A stretch of DNA of 64,000 nucleotides from Trochalopteron elliotii (Eukaryota > Chordata > Aves > Passeriformes > Leiothrichidae): NCBI GenBank assembly GCA_024734555.1, contig JANPWX010000074.1, positions 775,369 to 839,368 of the forward strand, written 5' to 3'. Positions 28,201-34,300 of the stretch are shown here, piece by piece. Position 1 is the first letter of the stretch; the number at the start of each line of letters is the position of its first letter. Under the pieces are notes generated by a model. The model was not told where the DNA came from, did no database searches, and saw nothing but the letters and a program-made list of their open reading frames with translations. Both the position numbers and the translations under genes were made by a program.

Positions 28201-29201
28201 GACCATCAGTCTTCCCCACCATCTGCAATGTTAGATTATTCTCTGTCTGTCACTTTTTTAGAAGACAGTAGATGATATGATGTATGAAACAGGAGCCACA
28301 CATGGACTATGCTTGTCGAGAGAGTGTATATACAAGAAGAGACACTATTTCCAATAGATAACAAGTGCATGGGCTCTGCTAATACTTCAATTAAATTCTA
28401 GAGCAACAAGTTGGATGATGGCCTACAGAAATGGTCTGTCCATCCATCAGTTGTTCAGTCTCTCTCACCTTTAGATACTTGTTTCTCTCCACGTGGCAAA
28501 AAAACCCAGTACTTCGTTCCAATCAAAATCTGTCTTTCATCTCCAGGGAATCTAAATGTAGCTTTGTGAATCAAAGCCCCATTTGAAAACACTTAAGTCC
28601 ATCCATGAACTCATTTGACTTTAATGTGATATATGTCATAATTAATGGTGTTATGGATCAAGGTCTTTTTCATCACTTCTTTCCCTCAGACCTGGTACAT
28701 CACATTTTAATAAGAGCAAAAGGATTACATGAGCCTTAGGTCATATTCTTGTCAATGATTGCATGATGATTTGGAAAACCTTTAAAAAAATGACTGATCA
28801 AAACCACAGCTGTGTAACCACTCAAGACAAAGATCAATGCCAGAAATAACTCCTTGAATAATTCATCTAAACATTTCTCTTGGTAAAGGCCAGCATTTTA
28901 AAAAACCACCATACCCACAATTGTGCATTATTTGTGTTAAGAAAATTCAATCAGTGTGCATGTGATTAAAATTCTGGCTTGCATGATTCTGGGCCAAATT
29001 GAAACATGGAAAATTGTACAGAACAAAATTATTCTTAGCCAAGAGAAAGATTGGCTAAACCAGAGAAGAGCAGGATTTATATTAAAAGATTAATTTCAAT
29101 AACAACAAAATAAAATATTGAAAGAGCATACCAAACATTTCAATACAAGTGTTCAAAAGCTCATCTAATGTTGCAGCCTTTCCCAGAGTGTTTGACCCCA
29201 T
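1271..29201 (-). CDS. RASGRP3: RASGRP3, diacylglycerol-regulated Ras/Rap exchange factor; whole coding span of 16 exons
   Basis: Joined coding segments, 5' to 3' on the minus strand: 29201-29132, 27645-27543, 26906-26844, 25661-25530, 24566-24419, 22870-22697, 22277-22161, 21857-21582, 16039-15962, 12144-12028, 9828-9713, 8929-8782, 5282-5246, 2797-2672, 2154-1790, 1279-1271. They keep one open frame of 692 codons plus TGA. Seen: REM region about 1-123, CDC25 catalytic region about 148-382, EF-hand loops 433-444 and 462-473, C1 zinc ligands H495, C508, C511, C525, C528, H533, C536, C544. Known of the family: the protein loads Ras and Rap with GTP after diacylglycerol brings its C1 domain to membranes, downstream of B-cell and other receptors. 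Segments such as [20 protein letters not shown] and the tail block [16 protein letters not shown] match RASGRP3 rather than RASGRP1, 2 or 4. No frameshift or internal stop was found, so the gene looks intact. Confidence 0.97.
1280..1789 (-). other. RASGRP3 intron 15
   Basis: A GT-AG intron of 510 bases: donor GTGAGT at 1789-1784, acceptor rc TTTTCTTCTGCTTACAG at 1281-1280. No internal feature recognised. Confidence 0.85.
1790..2154 (-). CDS. RASGRP3: RASGRP3 coding exon 15 (C-terminal tail)
   Basis: Codes the end of A569 through E690. The tail begins QDEVFEF and contains the RASGRP3-specific block [17 protein letters not shown] (591-607), SQATQTEP (611-618), [13 protein letters not shown] and [10 protein letters not shown], then an acidic, poorly conserved end. 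TQT (614-616) fits the dynein light chain (DYNLL) binding pattern; mammalian RASGRP3 is reported to bind dynein light chain 1 through its C-terminal region. The donor is GAG|GTGAGT in phase 0. Past the donor, the frame runs 15 more codons to a stop at 1744-1742. Confidence 0.96.
2155..2671 (-). other. RASGRP3 intron 14, with an in-frame open extension next to exon 15
   Basis: A GT-AG intron of 517 bases. Its 3' part (2386-2155) is open for 77 codons in the same frame as exon 15, back to a TGA at 2389-2387. The main acceptor is rc CCCTCTCTTTCAG, at 2156-2155. Confidence 0.85.
2672..2797 (-). CDS. RASGRP3: RASGRP3 coding exon 14 (second half of C1, Ser-rich linker)
   Basis: Codes D527-P568 plus one base. 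It carries C1 ligands C528, H533, C536 and C544 ([18 protein letters not shown]), so the pattern H-X12-C-X2-C-X13-C-X2-C-X4-H-X2-C-X7-C is complete. A basic and Ser/Pro-rich segment follows (RKFSRG, then [12 protein letters not shown]). The donor is CCAG|GTGAGA. Confidence 0.97.
2798..5245 (-). other. RASGRP3 intron 13
   Basis: A GT-AG intron of 2448 bases (GTAAAT to rc TTTTTTTCTTTACAG). No repeat family or RNA gene recognised. Confidence 0.85.
5246..5282 (-). CDS. RASGRP3: RASGRP3 coding exon 13, a 37-base micro-exon in the C1 domain
   Basis: Codes L515-K526 ([12 protein letters not shown]) plus one base. It supplies the hydrophobic, membrane-facing part of the C1 loop and zinc ligand C525. 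The acceptor is rc TTTCTTTGCAG and the donor AAAG|GTAAAT. It is far too short for open-frame detection but is required: without it the protein would lose a zinc ligand and the frame would break (37 is not a multiple of three). Confidence 0.96.
5283..8781 (-). other. RASGRP3 intron 12
   Basis: A GT-AG intron of 3499 bases between the two parts of the C1 domain. The stretch about 7440-7720 is richer in G+C and CpG than its surroundings but shows no convincing exon. Otherwise featureless. Confidence 0.8.
8782..8929 (-). CDS. RASGRP3: RASGRP3 coding exon 12 (second EF-hand and first part of C1)
   Basis: Codes the last base of Q465 and D466-F514. It completes EF loop 2 ([12 protein letters not shown], 462-473, with Glu at position 12) and carries the first C1 zinc ligands: H495, C508 and C511 in [20 protein letters not shown]. 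The donor is TTT|GTAAGT in phase 0. Confidence 0.97.
8930..9712 (-). other. RASGRP3 intron 11
   Basis: A GT-AG intron of 783 bases that interrupts the second EF-hand loop between Q465's second and third bases. The interior has no recognised feature. Confidence 0.85.
9713..9828 (-). CDS. RASGRP3: RASGRP3 coding exon 11 (first EF-hand, start of second)
   Basis: Codes S427-D464 plus two bases of Q465. EF loop 1 is [12 protein letters not shown] (433-444), with Asp at positions 1, 3 and 5, Gly at 6 and Ile at 8. Position 12 is Asp rather than the usual Glu, as I recall for RASGRP3 of mammals. The second loop begins DKDQ at the exon end. The donor is CA|GTAAGC. Confidence 0.96.
9829..12027 (-). 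other. RASGRP3 intron 10
   Basis: A GT-AG intron of 2199 bases with acceptor rc TTTTTTCCCTCAG. No recognisable repeat or gene was seen; the open frames here are short and unlike any family. Confidence 0.85.
12028..12144 (-). CDS. RASGRP3: RASGRP3 coding exon 10 (linker between CDC25 and EF-hands)
   Basis: Codes Q388-D426: a Pro/Thr-rich start ([18 protein letters not shown]) then [17 protein letters not shown], the linker and helix leading into the EF-hands. The acceptor region reads TCTCAGCAGCCT, a NAGNAG tandem acceptor: use of the upstream AG includes Gln388, use of the downstream AG skips it without changing frame. The donor is GAT|GTAAGT. Confidence 0.95.
12145..15961 (-). other. RASGRP3 intron 9
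   Basis: A GT-AG intron of 3817 bases. It contains a short (TA) run at 15690-15703. The acceptor next to exon 10 is a CAGCAG tandem. Nothing else is recognised. Confidence 0.85.
15962..16039 (-). CDS. RASGRP3: RASGRP3 coding exon 9 (end of CDC25 domain)
   Basis: A 78-base exon coding L362-S387: [20 protein letters not shown] then PRNSKS. It closes the catalytic domain with the conserved [19 protein letters not shown] block. Phase 0 at both ends, with donor TCT|GTATGT. Confidence 0.96.
16040..21581 (-). other. RASGRP3 intron 8, the longest in the coding half
   Basis: A GT-AG intron of 5542 bases between the GTAAGT donor and the rc CTTACATACAG acceptor. It contains the 28-base tandem duplication at 16991-17046 and T-rich runs near 17990 and 18060. 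No transposable-element family or RNA gene was recognised. Confidence 0.85.
16991..17046. repeat. 28-base tandem duplication
   Basis: Copy 1 (16991-17018) begins GACACGATTTGAAGTTATCA; copy 2 (17019-17046) begins GACACAATTTGAAGTTATCA. The two differ at one base over 28 and are exactly adjacent, so the duplication is probably recent. Confidence 0.95.
21582..21857 (-). CDS. RASGRP3: RASGRP3 coding exon 8 (CDC25 catalytic domain)
   Basis: Codes D270-T361, 92 codons: [39 protein letters not shown] and [12 protein letters not shown]. This segment contains the IP-x-LG-x-HLKDL motif, part of the region that contacts and remodels the GTPase switch in CDC25 domains. The acceptor is rc GCTGTTTGTAG and the donor ACC|GTAAGT, both phase 0. 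Confidence 0.97.
21858..22160 (-). other. RASGRP3 intron 7
   Basis: A 303-base GT-AG intron, the shortest in the coding half. The open frames crossing it do not resemble the family and are chance. Confidence 0.85.
22161..22277 (-). CDS. RASGRP3: RASGRP3 coding exon 7 (CDC25 catalytic domain)
   Basis: Codes K231-K269: [20 protein letters not shown] followed by [19 protein letters not shown]. The [20 protein letters not shown] motif is a hallmark of Ras-family CDC25 domains. The exon is phase 0 at both ends; the donor is AAG|GTATGA. Confidence 0.97.
22278..22696 (-). other. RASGRP3 intron 6
   Basis: A short GT-AG intron of 419 bases (GTAAGT to rc TCTCTCTTGCAG). It holds an A-rich tract near 22495-22504 and nothing else recognised. 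Confidence 0.85.
22697..22870 (-). CDS. RASGRP3: RASGRP3 coding exon 6 (CDC25 catalytic domain)
   Basis: Codes F173-Q230: [12 protein letters not shown], then [20 protein letters not shown] and [18 protein letters not shown]. The N-P-T-L-x-R-S-I-A-x-F-N-x-I-S-x-W-V string is the conserved core of RASGRP exchange domains. The exon is phase 0 at both ends, with acceptor CTAG and donor CAG|GTAAGT. Confidence 0.97.
22871..24418 (-). other. RASGRP3 intron 5
   Basis: A GT-AG intron of 1548 bases (GTAAGA to rc TTTTCTCTGCTAG). It is AT-rich with short T runs, and no repeat family is recognised. Confidence 0.85.
24419..24566 (-). CDS. RASGRP3: RASGRP3 coding exon 5 (REM-CDC25 linker, start of catalytic domain)
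   Basis: Codes P124-S172. The linker reads [20 protein letters not shown]. Thr133 (codon 24538-24536) sits in a basic RRVTQRKK context; the equivalent mammalian Thr133 is an established protein kinase C site that promotes exchange activity. The exon then enters the CDC25 domain with [18 protein letters not shown]. The donor is TCT|GTAAGA in phase 0. Confidence 0.95.
24567..25529 (-). other. RASGRP3 intron 4
   Basis: A GT-AG intron of 963 bases (GTAAGG to rc TTCTGTTGCAG). It is AT-rich, with no recognisable repeat or RNA gene. Confidence 0.85.
25530..25661 (-). CDS. RASGRP3: RASGRP3 coding exon 4 (end of REM domain)
   Basis: Codes R79-I123, with [19 protein letters not shown] and [19 protein letters not shown]. 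It starts in phase 2 after rc TTTCAG and ends AGC AT|GTAAGG. Glu84 stands where the mammalian protein has Lys (YWILKF), a substitution near the REM/catalytic interface whose effect is unknown. Confidence 0.95.
25662..26843 (-). other. RASGRP3 intron 3, with a spaced direct repeat
   Basis: A GT-AG intron of 1182 bases (GTAAAT to rc GATTTCAG). It contains two identical 15-base copies of GATAAATCATAACAC at 26602-26616 and 26627-26641 (period 25) and a short GGATTGCAA doublet near 26470. Nothing else is recognised. Confidence 0.85.
26844..26906 (-). CDS. RASGRP3: RASGRP3 coding exon 3 (REM domain)
   Basis: A 63-base exon coding the end of T58 through R79 ([20 protein letters not shown]). It follows the AC acceptor of the U12 intron and ends ATG AG|GTAAAT in phase 2. 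The [14 protein letters not shown] segment continuing into the next exon is typical of the RASGRP REM region. Confidence 0.92.
26907..27542 (-). other. U12-type AT-AC intron of RASGRP3
   Basis: This 636-base intron starts ATATCCTTT, a full match to the minor-spliceosome A-type donor consensus, and ends in AC at 26908-26907. A candidate branch element TTCTTTAGCT (26923-26914) matches TTCCTTAACT at 8 of 10 bases, with the likely branch A 10 bases before the junction. Splicing here restores [13 protein letters not shown] in frame, like the mammalian protein. No other structure was noticed inside the intron. Confidence 0.88.
27543..27645 (-). CDS. RASGRP3: RASGRP3 coding exon 2 (REM domain)
   Basis: Codes residues 24-58, including [19 protein letters not shown], the conserved REM helix that packs on the catalytic domain in Ras exchange factors. 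It begins in phase 1 (G|AT, Asp) after acceptor TTGCAG and ends TCC AC in phase 2. The next genomic bases are ATATCCTTT, not GT: the left boundary is a U12-type AT-AC donor, fixed by frame and by the match to the family across the junction. Confidence 0.92.
27646..29131 (-). other. RASGRP3 intron between coding exons 1 and 2
   Basis: A GT-AG intron of 1486 bases: donor GTATGC at the right, acceptor rc TTTCTCTTTTGCAG at the left. The interior is AT-rich. I see no repeat family or RNA gene in it. Confidence 0.85.
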
Positions 29202-29324
29202 TGTCTTTTAATCGTTGTCAAAAAATAAGAGACATTTTCACCAAGTAGAAGGATGCTTCTTCAAATGCCCAGCTTTTTCACTTTATTTTGTTGGTTGCAT
29301 TCTTAGCTGGACTTCAATGAAAAT
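29132..29324 (-). CDS. RASGRP3: RASGRP3 first coding exon, with 123 bases of 5' UTR
   Basis: The acceptor is a long pyrimidine tract (rc TTTCTTTTACTTTCTTCAG) ending at 29325. The donor is TTTG|GTATGC, with GT at 29131-29130. Translation starts at ATG 29201-29199: A at -3 and G at +4 give a good Kozak context, and an in-frame TAA lies 9 bases upstream, so no longer N-terminus is possible from this exon. It codes residues 1-23, beginning [16 protein letters not shown], the conserved RASGRP3 N-terminus, and ends in phase 1. Because the exon begins with a splice acceptor inside the 5' UTR, at least one noncoding exon must lie further upstream (at higher coordinates). Confidence 0.93.
29218..29235 (-). 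promoter_or_regulatory. Upstream ORF 2 in RASGRP3 5' UTR
   Basis: ATG TCT CTT ATT TTT TGA, five codons plus stop, ending 16 bases before the main ATG. The start has A at -3. It could reduce main-frame initiation or allow reinitiation; this is inference from sequence only. Confidence 0.45.
29283..29300 (-). promoter_or_regulatory. Upstream ORF 1 in RASGRP3 5' UTR
   Basis: ATG CAA CCA ACA AAA TAA, five codons plus stop, 25 bases after the exon acceptor. It is the first AUG in this exon; upstream noncoding exons may contain others. Confidence 0.45.
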
Positions 29325-30989
29325 CTGAAGAAAGTAAAAGAAATCATAATTATATGACTATATGGAAGAATCATCAGGATGCAATGCTAACAGTTCAACT
29401 CATCTTTTCTATAAACTGCTTTTATCCCCACATGATACAGAGCATGTGAAAGATTGCCATAAGCTTTCCCTACATTCCAGCTTGTGTTTCTAAGCATTGT
29501 CCAATTGTTTGTCCACTAGCACAAAATAAATCCATAGCTAGGGTCATAAAACAGAAACCAGATGGTAAATGAGGGCCTGCATGTACAATGACGCACATTT
29601 TGTTCAAGTCATTCCATTTACACTTGATAAGTCACTTTTTGTTAGTAACCCTGCTTTTATGTTTTTAAGCATAACCATTTTTTCCCCTGGGGCTACTGGA
29701 TCGTGATAATGCTAATGGTCTTAATTGGCACAGACCACATAAAATGTTTAATGAAATTCACAGCAAACATTAAACTAGGAGGCAATTTTTCAGAGGGCCT
29801 TAAGATCGGCTTTTTAAAATAAAATAAATCTTCCCACAGTAGTTGGGTTGTCACAGAGAGTTGAACATGTACAGAACCTTCTAAATTTTATTATACATTT
29901 ACCATGCATTTAAATATCAAATATATATTTACCTGAGGATGCACAGAATATTCTGTTACAAGTTTTCAGAAGTAATTTTACAGGTTATATTTAAAGAACA
30001 AATCAGTATTTTATCATCTATTTGTGACTAAGCCCCACTACTGCCTGATCACACCAAGTATTTGAAATGTGACAAACAAGTACATCCAGCAACTTATCTA
30101 GCAAAAAAAAAAAAAAAAAAAAAAGCAAAAAAAAAAAAGCCAAGAGAAGAACTAAAATTTTCCTTGAAGCGAAACAACACAGGATTTTGGGAAATTAATT
30201 TTCAGAAGTTATTGCCCATAAAATCAACTTTTTAAAGCTGGTCATGCAAAGCACTGGTGAACTATATATTTGCTTTAATTCACTCACAAATACCAAGTGT
30301 TTCAAACCCACCATATCACAGACCTCGCACTGCAACCCCAGTCCTGGTAGGACTTGCATTCTTCACCCTTTTCACAAAAGCACCCTGACCCCCTTGCCAC
30401 TGGCCAGTGTTACAATGAACCCAGAGTGATATACTGAGCTGTGTCTCTGTCTGCTGCAGCCCTGCAAATAGCCCTGAGGTCCAGCCACCCAAGGGACACC
30501 AGGCAGTGGCAGCTTTGCTGGCCCTGCTGGTGCTACTTCAGTCAGCCAACTCACACCCACAGCACAGCCAGGCGTGCTTCTTCTTCAGCAAAAGGCAGGG
30601 CCAACACACCCTGACACAACACCCAGCTCCCAGAAAGAGGAGAAATCTCTTCTCATTCAGGGTAGGTCTGCACTACTAAGCTGATCGTGCCCAGATTGAC
30701 CTGCAGCTCCATCAGTAAAGTCTCTCAACCTCTGAAACAGACTTGACATATGTAAGTTGCTAATTTCTGGCCTATGCTAGCTGCCACCTGCACCTCATAT
30801 TCATTTAGGACACCACTGACTGGTCAGGGGTGCTCTAGCAGCACAGTGCACTGCATCCCAGCACCTGGAGAAGTGTTCTGCCCTGGACACTTCTCTATAG
30901 ACCTTAGAGTCCTGCAGTGCTGAGCCTGTTTGAAGTGTGCAGCAGTGTTTTGCTTGGAAGAGCTTCAAAATATTCTGTTCAGCCAAAGA
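29325..30989 (-). other. Upstream intron of RASGRP3, proximal part
   Basis: It starts with the acceptor tract of the first coding exon. AT-rich, with the homopolymer run at 30103-30138. No coding sequence recognised. The 29680-29800 stretch has several TAAT cores and could be a conserved element, but this cannot be judged from one sequence. Confidence 0.7.
30103..30138. repeat. Poly-A tract (poly-T on gene strand)
   Basis: 22 A, then GC, then 12 A. The preceding sequence does not resemble a SINE or processed transcript, so this is treated as a simple homopolymer run. Confidence 0.9.
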
Positions 30990-31395
30990 TGCAAGTCCTA
31001 TGAGGAGCAGCTGAGACAGCTGGCATTGTTTAGTCTGAAAAAAGGTAGACTGAGGGGAGTCCTTACCACTCTCTACAACTGCCTGAAAGGAGCTTGTAGC
31101 AGTCAGCCTCTCCTCCCAGGAAACAAGCAACAGAATGAGAGGAAATGGTCTCAAGTTCCACCAGGGGAGAAATTTAGATTGGATATTAGGGTAAACTTCT
31201 TCACTGGAAGGGTGGCCGAGCACAGGCTGCCCAGGGAAGTGGCTGAGCCACCATCCCAGGAGGCAAGTAAAAGATGTGTAGATGTGGCACTTAGGGACAT
31301 GGTTTGGTGATGGCCTTGGCAGTGTTTTGTTAATGGTTGGATTTGATGATCTTAAAGTTGTCTTTTCCAACCTAAACAATCCTATGATTCTGTGG
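30990..31395 (+). mobile_element. CR1 LINE, 5'-truncated 3' end
   Basis: About 400 bases match the avian CR1 3' end from memory: CCTATGAGGAGCAGCTGAG, TTTAGATTGGATATTAGG, GCCCAGGGAAGTGGCTGAG and the terminal TTTTCCAACCTAAACAATCC followed by TATGATTCTGTG. Inserted in plus orientation (antisense to RASGRP3). The left boundary may extend into 30950-30990. Open frames through it are broken remnants of the non-coding tail and the end of the pol gene. Confidence 0.93.
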
Positions 31396-34300
31396 TGTTT
31401 TTTACAGATGTGTTCCTACAGTCAGTTTCTTTCTGGTCCCATCCAGCAATGGATTTAGACATGATACTCTCTTCCATGAAGCTGAGAGGATCCTGGAGGA
31501 TGTAAGCACAGCTTATGGAACAGGGAGCTTCTACCAGTCCATGCACACACAATTCTGCAGTCCAAGCCAGCCAACAAGAAACTTGATCAGAGAGGTGCAA
31601 ACGTTAGATTCTGCCCCTTCCTTCTGGGTGGAAGAAAGCACTCTCCTCTGAATTTGGTGGTGCAGAACCCCCTCTTGAAAGAACACGTCTGTTTTTCTAG
31701 GAATCACACAGAGATGCTTGCAACAAACTGAGGGGAAACTAAACTAATCCTTTCACACAATGGTAAACAGAGCATGCACTCGAGGAAAAGGGGAGGAGGG
31801 TACACAGTGGTCCTTGGCTTCCAGCCTGTCTAGCAGATGGTGTCCTTAAGGGTTGGCTCTGGGCCTCGACTGGGCAGCCTCAACCCCTCCTGCTAGAGCT
31901 GGGCTAACACCAAACCCAAAATTGTGTGAAGCGAACAGGAGAATGCAGAAAGATGTGTGGCTCTCTAACCGGCTGGTCAGACCACAAGAGCCATGGTTAA
32001 ACTAGGGTTAGTCTTTCTTCCCAAGACTATTTATGTGTTTAAAGTGAAAAAGTAAAAAAATAAGCAGAGCATTTGCTTAGTTTGCTTTCAGAGTTTGCTT
32101 TTCAGCAGCTGTGCAGTGTTTTTCAAGATCACAACTTTGTACACTTACACTTTTTCTAGAATCCCACTTTGGGCATGTTTTTCTGTTTTGACCATACCAA
32201 AATTCTTCTCTAAGTGCTTAAATAACTGGTGTAATTTTCACAAATCCAGCTATCTAGCTCTTCCAGATTCATCTGACTTGTCTCAAGAGGAGAAAAATAA
32301 AATAATTTGCCATTTCAAAGTATTTTTTAGCCAGCACTTCAAAAAATTAAACGGGAAAAAGCTATTGCATTTTTTGTCTAAGCCTAGAAAATTGCTGAGC
32401 ATGAAGTGTAGGAGTGGAAGAGATTTGATCTGGCTTTTAAGTTTTCTTGGTATTCCCATTATCTGTAAAATATAGCATAGGAGAATATCATCTTTGTCTT
32501 CCACTGACAACAGTATAAAGGCAGTCATATGGTAATTAATAAATAATGCTCTGAATAAAATTGAAGGTTTGGTGTTTTTCTTTAATTTTACAACAACTAC
32601 TTAAGTAGCAGACACCTAGATCCTGACATTACAGTTCTGTCCCCCCAAACAGCCTATCTGACCTCTAAAGGTCAGAGCATAATAATGTTTCTTAAAGAAG
32701 AATAAGACATTTCCACCAAATGAAGAACTGCTGACTGGGTCTGAGCCAAAACCTGATATCACATCTCTTGACTGCAGCTTCCAAAACCCACAACCATTAC
32801 ATCATTACTTGTGTGATTAAGCACTGCTGTTCTACTAAAACAATAAAGGAATTGTCTATAACCATGCCACAATGGTATCCAACCACACACCAGCACCTGT
32901 AGAGATGGATGAGTAAAATACAACCCTAAATTTCACCTACATAAATTAAATAAACTATATTCTGTCAACGGTTCAGTGTGAGAAAGACACAAAATTAAAA
33001 ATAAAATAGAATCATAGCAGAGTTTTACTACATATAAAAAATTAAAAATGTTTGAAATACATGGTTTTTATTAAAAAATTGATTGCCAAAAGTGCAGTTA
33101 GACTTCCAAACAAAGATAACTTTGAGAATCTCTGCCCCCACCTGCTTTCCAGTGTAACACTGAAACATCTTATTGCCATCCAGCTGTCACAGGGAATGAT
33201 TGCTCACTATAATGAAACTAATAAATAAAATTTTGCCTTATAATGGAATTATTAATCTGATTGGATTTAGGCTACTAAGGACACAAGAGGCACACAGTCC
33301 TTCACAGCCACCCATTCTAATTTCTTTATCAGGCCATTTGGAATTACAATCTCCCCTACAAGTCTTGCTGGTAACTTGCCACATGCTGGGAAGGGATTTC
33401 AGGGGATAATCAGGAATATGTGAAGACTCCAACAGCAGCAATCCCATCAACATAGACCTTAGCACTCCAAAGCCAACAGCTTTTTCTCCTTCATTTAGGC
33501 AACACAAATAACCATGACATCCCCATGAACCACGTCATGGTGTTAGGCATGCCACACTTTGTTTTACGAAATATTTCTATCATGGGATGTGGAATTCCTC
33601 CCTAGAGGTAAAGCAGAAATAACTGCAGTGATGTGTTCAGAGGTTAGAAGTTTGCCATGAACTGAACTACAAAACACAGAGTTCTTTCCAAGTCCTGCCA
33701 TCACCCTGACTGCCACATGCACAGGTTTCATTTGAGTAGACGGGTTTCCTTAGTATTTTTGTGCAGTGTAATTACATTTTGTGTTCAACAAAAGTCTTGA
33801 GATGGTGCTATTGTGGACTCTCTTGATAGATTACTTGAAACAAGTATGTAGGCTGTGAGCTCTTGAGACAGATGTGGTCAGGTACAATACCTTATTTTTT
33901 AGAAGAAAGAGGATACCCTGCCAGAAAACTTGTGATCTTACGCAAAAGCACCAAATGGTGTGAGCAGGGTGGGCAGCACAAAGTCAAGGTTTAAATGTTG
34001 GCTGTTGTCATTAATTAAACCAAAAGTCTTCACTTTTACTGCTGGAGGCTACTAAGGGGAGGTCCACACCCACAATCTACAGCAGTTTAAAGAATATTAA
34101 AATGTCAAGCCTGTACAAATCCATGTGTGGGCACTCTCAGGTGGATTTCAGGCAAATTGTATTGTTACAGGTGGAGGCTAAATCAATAAGTCAGTTTTAA
34201 ATAGGCTTAAATTTTACATACAAGGTAATATTTATTCAGCTAAATTAAATTCAAACAGCTTTTTAACCAAGCCAAATTAAATGTACGTGTAGCATTTTCC

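Noticed and set aside
30930..31310. 126-codon open frame on the plus strand
   Set aside because: It lies within the CR1 3' end. The residues are a chance read through repeat sequence, not a gene.
30801..31379. 192-codon open frame on the minus strand
   Set aside because: Mostly antisense of the CR1 element; no protein family recognised.
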